In this document: positions 58,345 through 64,000 of the stretch, in pieces | How the letters are laid out: every line of letters begins with the position of its first letter | Numbering within the stretch: position 1 is the stretch's first letter | From: Haloferax prahovense DSM 18310 | GTDB taxonomy: Archaea; Halobacteriota; Halobacteria; Halobacteriales; Haloferacaceae | Direction of reading: 5' to 3' | Assembly (NCBI RefSeq): GCF_000336815.1 | Contig: NZ_AOLG01000011.1 | Coordinates: forward strand, 1 to 64,000 | DNA: 64,000 bases | Made by a program: the position numbers and the translations under genes | Notes under the pieces: model-generated | Told to the model about the DNA's origin: nothing | Seen by the model: the letters and a program-made list of their open reading frames with translations, nothing else | Database searches by the model: none

Positions 58345-58576
58345 ACGTCGGCCGTTCCCCGCGCCGCACTAAACAGATTACGGTCGCGGCCGACGAGCAA
58401 TGCACATTCGTGCCTAATTATCGAGTCGTCGCCGAAGAATACGCCATGAACACGCATTGGCGTGACGACGGATAACACAACGGTTAATTAGTGTCCTCGT
58501 TAAGGTCGCGTTATCTCATTATTCGCCGACCCGGAGGGCAAGGCTTAAAGCCTCCCAAGAAGAGTTAACAAATGGC

Positions 58577-58882
58577 ATGATAGACCGACTTGAGAAGGAA
58601 GTCGATATGTTGGAGCGCCATCTCCAGGTCCTGAAGATGGTCATCGAAAGTGAGCCAATCGGCATCGTGAAGATGTCCAACGAGACAGGCTACCCGCACC
58701 ACAAGGTCCGCTACTCCCTCCGCGTTCTCGAAGAAGAGAACCTCATCGAACCCTCCAGCCAGGGCGCAATCACTACCGAGCGCACCCAGGAGTTCGTCGA
58801 CGAACTCGACGACAAGCTCGACGAAATCGTCGGCAAACTCGAATCGATGAAGATCGAGGAAGCGGCCGAAATCGAGAACTAA
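58577..58882 (+). CDS. Winged-helix predicted regulator with coiled-coil tail
   Basis: 101-residue protein. The first helix DRLEKEVDMLERHLQVLKMV is heptad-like, followed by a winged helix (IVKMSNETGYPHHKVRYSLRVLEEENLIE, quoted in part: NETGYPHHKVRYSLRVLEEE) and a C-terminal coiled coil (DELDDKLDEIVGKLESM). It is a common haloarchaeal regulator-like family with unknown targets. TATA-like CTTAAAGCC (58544-58552) sits 30 bases before the ATG. The 288 bases after it, up to 59170, contain no gene that I recognise. Confidence 0.82.
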   Translation: MIDRLEKEVDMLERHLQVLKMVIESEPIGIVKMSNETGYPHHKVRYSLRVLEEENLIEPSSQGAITTERTQEFVDELDDKLDEIVGKLESMKIEEAAEIEN

Positions 58883-59170
58883 CCACACTTCAGGCGCACG
58901 CGGTCGTTCTATCCTGTTTCGTCCGACGAGTCTTTCCGGGCACGACATCGGACCGACCGCGTTAGCCGCGCTTCGATTCAGTCGGTACCGAACGGTTCCG
59001 ACACGACACCACGGACACTCGCCGCGGCCGCGCTCCGAGCGCCGCGGTCGTTTCACTATCGTTCAGTAACGCCGACAGCCGCGGCGCTCCGCGCGCGACT
59101 ATCGGGGCGGAACGCAACGTAACAAGCGACAGCGCAGCGACGGCGCCGGTCGACGCGAGGCGTCGCCGAC

Positions 59171-61384
59171 TCAGAGGTCGGGTACGTTCAGGTGGAACTC
59201 GCCGCCGCGGGCCTCCACCAGACAGAGGTGGTAGCCCTGCTTCCGCGAGAGCTTCACGAAGCTCTTGCGCTTCGACCGACTCAGGAGGCCGCCGCCGGTC
59301 TCGGCCGTGGCGGCTTCGAGCGCCTCCGGCTCGAAGAAGCTCCTCGTGACGACGAACGCCGAGCCGAGGGTCTCTTTCGCGTCGGCGATGGCCTTCGAGT
59401 CCTTGATGAGTTGGGTGACCATCGGCTGGGTCGCCGGGTCCCGCGAGTCGTTCAGGTTCGCCACGAACAGCGGTTCGCCCATCTGGTCGCGGACGATGAC
59501 GTCGAACTGCCGCGACTCGGTTTCGCCGTCGCCGATGGGCACCGAGACGCTCCCGTACAACTCGATTCGGTCGGCCTTCGGAATCGAGTCGAAGACGCCG
59601 GCGAGGCTCGACCGGTTGCCCGTCTCGCCGATTTCGTAGAGCAGGTCGGTGACGACCCACTTGGCGAAGCCGTACTCGGGCGTCCCGCGGAGGAACTCCT
59701 CGTAGGGCTGGCCGTCGATGCCGAGCCCCTCCGTGTCGAACGTGGTGTGGTGTTCCAGCCGGAGGTTCTCGATGACCTCCTCACGGGAGGCCTGCCCGTC
59801 GTGGGCCTTCTCTAGCGTCGCCTGCCCTTTCTGGGCGTAGCGGACGAAGAGGTTCGTCCCACGGAGCGCCTCGTCGGCCGACATAGACCGGTCGGTCGAC
59901 CGGACGCCCGCCTCGTCGAGCCGGTCGCGGAGGCGTTCGACCTCGGATTCGAGTTCGGCGACGCGCTCTTCGAGCTCCTCGGCGCGCGAGCGGTGTTCGT
60001 CCCGCTCCTCGCGGAGGGCGTTTCGCTCGGATTCGAGCCGGTCGCGCTCGGACGCCAGCGCCTCGACTCGTTCTTTCAGCGACTCGGCTTCCCCCGGGTC
60101 GACGGCGGGCTCGTCCGGCGTCTGTTCGGTCGGCTGGGACTGCTGCTGGTTCGACTGGTCTTTCGGCGACGGTCGCGCCTCGCCGCCCGTCCCACTCCGT
60201 GACGGACGGTGATGCGTCGCCTGTGTCGTGTTCCCCCGACGGCTTCGGGGGGTTCCGGGGTGGTCGTCCACGGCCTCGTCCTTTGCGTCGCGAGGGTCGA
60301 GCGAGGGTATCGACCGGGCGTTCCGCCACTGTGCCTCGGCGGAGAACACGTCGTCGCCGGTCGCGCCGTCCTCGGCGAGCGGGTCCGGAGACGACGCTTC
60401 CCCGTTCTTCTGCGGGGCGTCGGCGACGACGGGCCCTTCGGACATCGGTGAGGTCGACTCGTCGGACGCGGGCCGGTCCGTCGCTGCCGCCGCCTCTGTC
60501 TCGGCGGGCTCCGGGGACTGTGACTCGGAGGAGCCCGCGGACGGATTGTCGGTCGTCTCGGTGCCGTCGTCGTCGGGCGTCGATGGCTCCGGGTCGGCCG
60601 CGGTTTCGGTCGGGGATTCCGCACTCGCCGGGGCGTCGGCCGTCGCCGGCTCCGGCTCCCCGTCGGCGGGGTCGTCGCCGTCGCCGGCGCGCTCGGACTC
60701 GTTGTCGGCTGCCCCGGTCGTACTCGGCTCGTCTGTGGTCGTCGGCGTCTCCGGCTCTCCGGACGCGTCCGTCGCGTCGGCCTCGCCACCCGCCGCCGCG
60801 ACTCCCGCCGCGTCCTCGTCCTCGTCCTCGTCCTCGTCGGACTCGGGCTCCGGGATATCGACGAGGTCGAGGTCCACGTCGTAGACTTTGTAGATGCCGA
60901 CCTCGTCGCTCGCGCGCTCGAACGCGTCGTCGCCGGTGACGAGTCGCTTGCTGTTGCCGACGAAGGCCGCGCTCATCGACTTCCCCCCGTGGTAGACGAC
61001 GTAGTAGTCGCCCGAGAGCACGTTCTCGGACAGTTCGACGTAGCCGGTGAAGCCGCCCGCCGAGAGCGTTCCGTCGGCGTCCCCCAGCGGCGTCTCCTCG
61101 GTGTAGTACTGCGCGCGGATGTCGCCGCCGGTCTCCCGCATCGCGTACAGAAGCGGCAGCGCCGGGTCCGGTGCGCGGTGCGCCTCGAACGATTCACCCT
61201 CGAAATCCGCGACCGTCCCATCGAAAACCCCGAGGAGACGGCCGTTGAGCATGAATCCCCACGTCATGCCAGCGACGACGGCACCTGTGAAGCCGTCGTC
61301 CGCGAGCGACCGGAGGCCACCGTAGCCACGTCCGGCGGGCGCGGAGTCCCACCCGGTCACCGCGTCGATAATCTCGCTATCCAT
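59171..61384 (-). CDS. Large acidic coiled-coil protein (DUF7527-like)
   Basis: 737-residue protein. Residues 1-180 form a folded domain (GRGYGGLRSLADDGFTGAVV, YYVVYHGGKSMSAAFVGNSK). About 185-420 is an acidic Ser/Thr/Pro/Glu-rich linker. About 425-500 is a coiled coil (ASERDRLESERNALREERDE). Residues 500-737 form a second domain with FDVIVRDQMGEPLFVANLND and AFVVTRSFF, like a restriction-endonuclease fold or sensor. I recall a haloarchaeal family DUF7527. Function unknown. It resembles chromosome- or signalling-scaffold proteins in layout only. Confidence 0.75.
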   Translation of the reverse strand: MDSEIIDAVTGWDSAPAGRGYGGLRSLADDGFTGAVVAGMTWGFMLNGRLLGVFDGTVADFEGESFEAHRAPDPALPLLYAMRETGGDIRAQYYTEETPLGDADGTLSAGGFTGYVELSENVLSGDYYVVYHGGKSMSAAFVGNSKRLVTGDDAFERASDEVGIYKVYDVDLDLVDIPEPESDEDEDEDEDAAGVAAAGGEADATDASGEPETPTTTDEPSTTGAADNESERAGDGDDPADGEPEPATADAPASAESPTETAADPEPSTPDDDGTETTDNPSAGSSESQSPEPAETEAAAATDRPASDESTSPMSEGPVVADAPQKNGEASSPDPLAEDGATGDDVFSAEAQWRNARSIPSLDPRDAKDEAVDDHPGTPRSRRGNTTQATHHRPSRSGTGGEARPSPKDQSNQQQSQPTEQTPDEPAVDPGEAESLKERVEALASERDRLESERNALREERDEHRSRAEELEERVAELESEVERLRDRLDEAGVRSTDRSMSADEALRGTNLFVRYAQKGQATLEKAHDGQASREEVIENLRLEHHTTFDTEGLGIDGQPYEEFLRGTPEYGFAKWVVTDLLYEIGETGNRSSLAGVFDSIPKADRIELYGSVSVPIGDGETESRQFDVIVRDQMGEPLFVANLNDSRDPATQPMVTQLIKDSKAIADAKETLGSAFVVTRSFFEPEALEAATAETGGGLLSRSKRKSFVKLSRKQGYHLCLVEARGGEFHLNVPDL

Positions 61385-61517
61385 TTGGGGTTACATCACC
61401 GGAACCGAATCAAATACTTTCCGGGCGAATCGGGCGAACGTTTCGCTCAGTTCACACTTCAGCGTGTTTACTGTGACCGGTTCGCTCGCACCCGTCGGGC
61501 CGGCGTCGGGAGAACGG

Positions 61518-61523
61518 TTATAC
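61518..61523 (+). promoter_or_regulatory. TATA box for the methyltransferase at 61547
   Basis: TTATAC is centred 27 bases before the GTG at 61547, supporting that codon as a leaderless start. Confidence 0.5.
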
Positions 61524-61546
61524 GAGTCCGCCGAGACGGGGCGGTC

Positions 61547-62452
61547 GTGACCAGCCACGACGACCGGTTCGTCCACTACCTCCGCGCGAAGGAGTCCGTG
61601 GACGACCGCGCGCTCCACCGACCGACCCTCGCCAGTCTCATCGACCGGCTGGAAGCGCGCGCCGAGTCGCGGTCTGGACAGCCGCTCCGCGTCGTCTCGG
61701 TCGGCGCGGGGACGGGCGCGATGTGTCGGCGACTCCTCTCGTGGGGCGTCTTCGACGCGTACGACGAGATAAAGTACGTCATGGTCGACCGGAAGCGCGG
61801 GATGGCCGACCACGCGGCCGCGGCGTTCGCGAAGTGGGCGCGCGCCGCCGGCTGGACCGCCGAGCCGACGCCCGACGGCTTCCGCATCGAGCGTCACGGC
61901 CGAAGCGTCTCTCTCACGTACGTGACGAGCGACCTCTTCGAGGCGATGACGGTCCTCCCGAAGGCCATCGACCTCGTGGTCGCGCACGCAGTCCTCGACG
62001 TGCTCCCGCTCCGCCGCGCGGTCGACGCGCTCCTCTCGCGGCTGACGGACGGGGGGCTCTTCTACGCGCCTATCACGTTCGACGGCCGAACCGCGTTCCG
62101 CCCGAGTCACCCCGCCGACGAGGCGGTTCTCGGCGCGTACCACGAGACGATGTGCGGCGGCGAACGCGCGGGGCCGGACACCGGTTCCGACCTCCTTTCG
62201 GTCCTCCCCGACCTCGGCGCGCCGGTCGTCGCCGCCGGCGGCTCGGACTGGGTCGTCCACCCGCCGCACGACGACGAGGCGCGAATCTTCCTCGACCGCG
62301 TCCTCGGCTTCGTCGAAGAGTCGGTCGGCAAGTCGGCTGCGGTCGACCGCGAGACGCTCGACGGGTGGCTCGAGGCTCGGCACGACGACCTCGCGGGCGA
62401 CGAACTCGCGTACGTCGCCCACAACCTCGACGTGTTGGCCGAACTCGACTGA
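61547..62452 (+). CDS. SAM-dependent methyltransferase-like protein
   Basis: 301-residue protein with a GTG start. Motif I VVSVGAGTGAMCRRLLSWG and a later VAHAVLDVLPLRRAVDALLS match class I methyltransferases. The middle has YVMVDRKRGMADHAAAAF, so the acidic residue after strand 2 is Asp. A C-terminal 60-residue helical part (ETLDGWLEARHDDLAGDELA) is unusual. Substrate unknown. Its stop abuts the stop of the convergent CDP-alcohol transferase gene with no gap. Confidence 0.85.
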   Translation: MTSHDDRFVHYLRAKESVDDRALHRPTLASLIDRLEARAESRSGQPLRVVSVGAGTGAMCRRLLSWGVFDAYDEIKYVMVDRKRGMADHAAAAFAKWARAAGWTAEPTPDGFRIERHGRSVSLTYVTSDLFEAMTVLPKAIDLVVAHAVLDVLPLRRAVDALLSRLTDGGLFYAPITFDGRTAFRPSHPADEAVLGAYHETMCGGERAGPDTGSDLLSVLPDLGAPVVAAGGSDWVVHPPHDDEARIFLDRVLGFVEESVGKSAAVDRETLDGWLEARHDDLAGDELAYVAHNLDVLAELD

Positions 62453-63328
62453 TTACTCCGGAACTGATGCGTTTCCGTCGCCTTCCCTCCTGAACCGGCC
62501 CGAGACGTAGCCCCAGTCCCGAGCGAACCCGAGCAGGAGCGCCGCCGCCGCGACGCCGGTCACGAGGAGCATCCACGGGTCGAAGACACCGGGAGCGAGC
62601 GCCAGCGGGACGACGGCCATCTGGACGCCGGCGAGGACGCGCCGCGACGCGCGGGGCGGGAGGTCGAACGTCGGTCGGCCCGCTCGCTCGCGGAGCCGGA
62701 GGCCGAGGAGAAAGACGTACCGCGCCGCCCCGACCGAGAGGTACCACCACGCGAGTTCTCCGAGGAAGACGCCGGCGAGCGGGGCCACGAGGAGGCCGAA
62801 GGCGTCGACCGCGGTGTCGAGTCGCGCGCCGAGTCGGCTGACGCGGTCGAGTCTGCGAGCGAGCGCCCCGTCGAGGGCGTCGAGCGCGGCCGCAGCCCCG
62901 TAGCCGACGGCTGCGGCCCACGCCCACGACGGGCTCAGCGGCCCGTAGAGCGCCACGCCGGCGATGCCCGCGACGCCCGCGACGAGGAAGCCTCGAGCGA
63001 GCGTGACAGCGGTCGGGAGGCCGAGGCTGTCGTAGGGCCGCCCGGGCTCCGACTCGGTCGCTCCGTCGCCGGGCGCGACGTTCTCGTCCGCGTTCGCGTA
63101 GGCGTACGCGCAGAGGCCGACGACGACGAGCAGGGTTCCGGCGGCCCACGTCACCGCGGCGGTCTCGGGCGAGGGGTCGGCGCGCGAGACGAGCCACACC
63201 CACTCGGTCGCGAGGAGCACGCCGAACCCCAGCGTTGCCGCTGCCGCCGCGCCGCCGGTTTCGAGCACGCGGCGTCTCGTCCGGCGGGTCGTCCGAGCAG
63301 TCGCCCCGTTACTCCCCGAGAGCGTCAC
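62453..63328 (-). CDS. CDP-alcohol phosphatidyltransferase
   Basis: 291-residue membrane enzyme with about seven helices and a GTG start. The catalytic motif D-x2-DG-x2-AR-x8-G-x3-D-x3-D is complete in DALDGALARRL and GARLDTAVD. It joins a CDP-activated lipid and an alcohol such as inositol phosphate, glycerol phosphate or serine in polar-lipid synthesis. An extra N-terminal stretch with two helices precedes the core. The substrate cannot be fixed. Confidence 0.87.
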   Translation of the reverse strand: MTLSGSNGATARTTRRTRRRVLETGGAAAAATLGFGVLLATEWVWLVSRADPSPETAAVTWAAGTLLVVVGLCAYAYANADENVAPGDGATESEPGRPYDSLGLPTAVTLARGFLVAGVAGIAGVALYGPLSPSWAWAAAVGYGAAAALDALDGALARRLDRVSRLGARLDTAVDAFGLLVAPLAGVFLGELAWWYLSVGAARYVFLLGLRLRERAGRPTFDLPPRASRRVLAGVQMAVVPLALAPGVFDPWMLLVTGVAAAALLLGFARDWGYVSGRFRREGDGNASVPE

Positions 63329-63434
63329 GGTCGCGGACTGTCGCCTCGGCGGTCGGACGGTGTGCTACACATACCCGTACTGGTGGACGGACGCCGGTTA
63401 AGTATTCCTCGCGTAACAGGTCGGCAGAGCCGAA

Positions 63435-63785
63435 TCACGGGCGGCTATCTCCTCGGCGACGACTCCGGAGTTCGACCGCGGCGAGGAGGAACAGATAAGT
63501 CGAGAGTCCGGCCGCGACGGCGAGTAGCGTCGCGCGTCCGAAGACGACGACACCCAGGGCGGTTCCGATGACGGCGACCGCGACGGAGACGGCCTGCACG
63601 GTTCGTCGCTCCCACAGCGCGCGGACGCTCGACGCCCGAATCGACAGCGCCGCTTCCAGCGCGAGCGCCCCGACGACGCCGACGAGGACCGGTCCCGGTG
63701 TCACCGGCGTCCGTAGGAGGACCGCCGCGACCGCGGTGGGGACGAGCACCGACCCCGCGAGCGCGGCGTCCCGTCGGCGGCTCAT
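63435..63785 (-). CDS. Small polytopic membrane protein
   Basis: 116-residue protein with four hydrophobic segments (e.g. SVLVPTAVAAVLLRTPVTPG, LVGVVGALALEAALS, VSVAVAVIGTALGVVVFGR, LAVAAGLSTYLFLLAAVE) between basic ends. No family recognised. It lies behind the CDP-alcohol transferase on the same strand with a 106-base gap and is divergent from the gene at 63839. Confidence 0.72.
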   Translation of the reverse strand: MSRRRDAALAGSVLVPTAVAAVLLRTPVTPGPVLVGVVGALALEAALSIRASSVRALWERRTVQAVSVAVAVIGTALGVVVFGRATLLAVAAGLSTYLFLLAAVELRSRRRGDSRP

Positions 63786-63838
63786 GGAGTGCTTACCGTG
63801 TCAGGACGCTTTTAGCCACCGGCGCTCATAGCCCGACT

Positions 63839-64000
63839 ATGTCTATTTCGGGCGACGGCCCCGGGTTGTCGAAGGCAAAGCGGCGACTCGGCCGCTACCT
63901 CGCGGGGGCCGGGCTGTTGATGCTCGCGTTCTCCGTCGCCTACCAGTGGGCGGCGGGCTTTTTCGCCGGGGAAGACGTCACGTTCCTGCAGGCGGTCCAC
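63839..64000 (+). CDS. Membrane protein, N-terminal part (channel-like), partial
   Basis: First 54 codons, cut by the window edge. It starts MSISGDGPGLSKAKRRLGRY and has one membrane helix (about 21-38, LAGAGLLMLAFSVAYQWAAG) and then FFAGEDVTFLQAVH. The helix followed by a re-entrant-like segment resembles the beginning of two-helix potassium-channel/TrkA-N proteins. A TATA-like CTTTTAGCC lies about 27 bases upstream. The channel assignment is tentative. Confidence 0.6.
   Translation, partial: MSISGDGPGLSKAKRRLGRYLAGAGLLMLAFSVAYQWAAGFFAGEDVTFLQAVH

Noticed and set aside
61113..61546. An upstream extension of the methyltransferase at 61547.
   Set aside because: The extension overlaps the 5' part of the gene on the other strand and contains the TATA box 27 bases before the GTG.
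1..64000. tRNA, rRNA genes and CRISPR arrays.
   Set aside because: No cloverleaf-type conserved arms, rRNA-like stretches or regular direct repeat-spacer pattern were seen by eye; a tRNAscan and CRISPR search would settle it.

Overview
The window is chromosomal DNA of a halophilic euryarchaeon, most probably a Haloferax of the H. volcanii group. It is GC-rich, its proteins are strongly acidic, many genes have a TATA-like box 25-30 bases before an ATG or GTG (leaderless or nearly leaderless transcripts), and several haloarchaeal signatures are present: gdh-gfcR, a FolC-FolP fusion, PurN fused to the AICAR-transformylase part of PurH, CetZ, HARP, halocyanin, Htur_1727 with its radical SAM partner, and PGF-CTERM proteins. 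Species assignment is from memory of gene order, not from a search. I saw no rRNA, tRNA or CRISPR.

Layout. 1-1901: end of an Mrp-type cation/proton antiporter operon (mnhE-F-G and a DUF4040 subunit), with MnhE fused to a universal-stress domain. 2070-5271: TrkA-N protein, APC transporter with a stress-protein tail, and an Lrp-like regulator. 5790-13618: purine phosphoribosyltransferase, DJ-1/PfpI protein, an SRA-like/HNH McrA-type nuclease, a sugar nucleotidyltransferase, then three PP-loop ATPases (Dph6-like and two tandem PAPS-reductase-like paralogues). 13787-19415: monothiol glutaredoxin, gdh-gfcR (semiphosphorylative Entner-Doudoroff entry and its regulator), and divergent purB and purNH. 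19395-19667: an unusual repeat array. 19763-24331: stress protein, folCP, NRDE protein, a regulator. 24566-27125: RNase P subunits Rpp30 and Rpp14/Pop5 with a methyltransferase between them, then proteasome alpha. 27804-33543: dapA-B-D-lysA-dapF-dapE, nearly the whole succinylase lysine pathway, mostly with ATGA/GTGA overlaps. 33941-38272: NYN protein, membrane proteins, a PUA protein, an AT-rich patch with a 48-residue membrane protein, a presenilin-like protease, gar1 and srp19. 38363-44133: btuF diverging from btuC-btuD (B12 uptake), cetZ and HARP. 44142-47958: regulators, a zinc-ribbon microprotein, halocyanin, Htur_1727 and radical SAM. 48060-58344: trxB, DUF357, cysS, HemAT, tandem CbiX with DR2241, Trm112-like, purA. 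58577-64000: regulator, large acidic coiled-coil protein, methyltransferase, CDP-alcohol phosphatidyltransferase, and the start of a membrane protein.

Functional threads: purine synthesis and salvage (purA, purB, purNH, PRTase), one-carbon metabolism (folCP), corrinoid uptake and synthesis (btuFCD, cbiX-DR2241), glucose oxidation, lysine synthesis, tRNA maturation (two RNase P protein subunits plus HARP in one window), and universal-stress domains attached to ion or solute transporters.

The most striking observation is 3' of purNH. Five short units, in an exact 55/71/55/71-base alternation (126-base period), each contain an in-frame variant of the last codons of purNH (Arg-Cys/Tyr-Phe-Arg-His-Asp-stop) with mainly synonymous differences, and the first four are each followed by the complement of their own codons. 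This looks like accumulated purH 3' ends of different origin, or a repeat family targeting that gene end. Other points of interest are a mirror-symmetric bidirectional btu promoter built on one palindromic TATA box, a shared element at two divergent regulator promoters, an inverted-repeat operator candidate before the TrkA/APC operon, and four microproteins of 66 residues or fewer not obvious from long ORFs.
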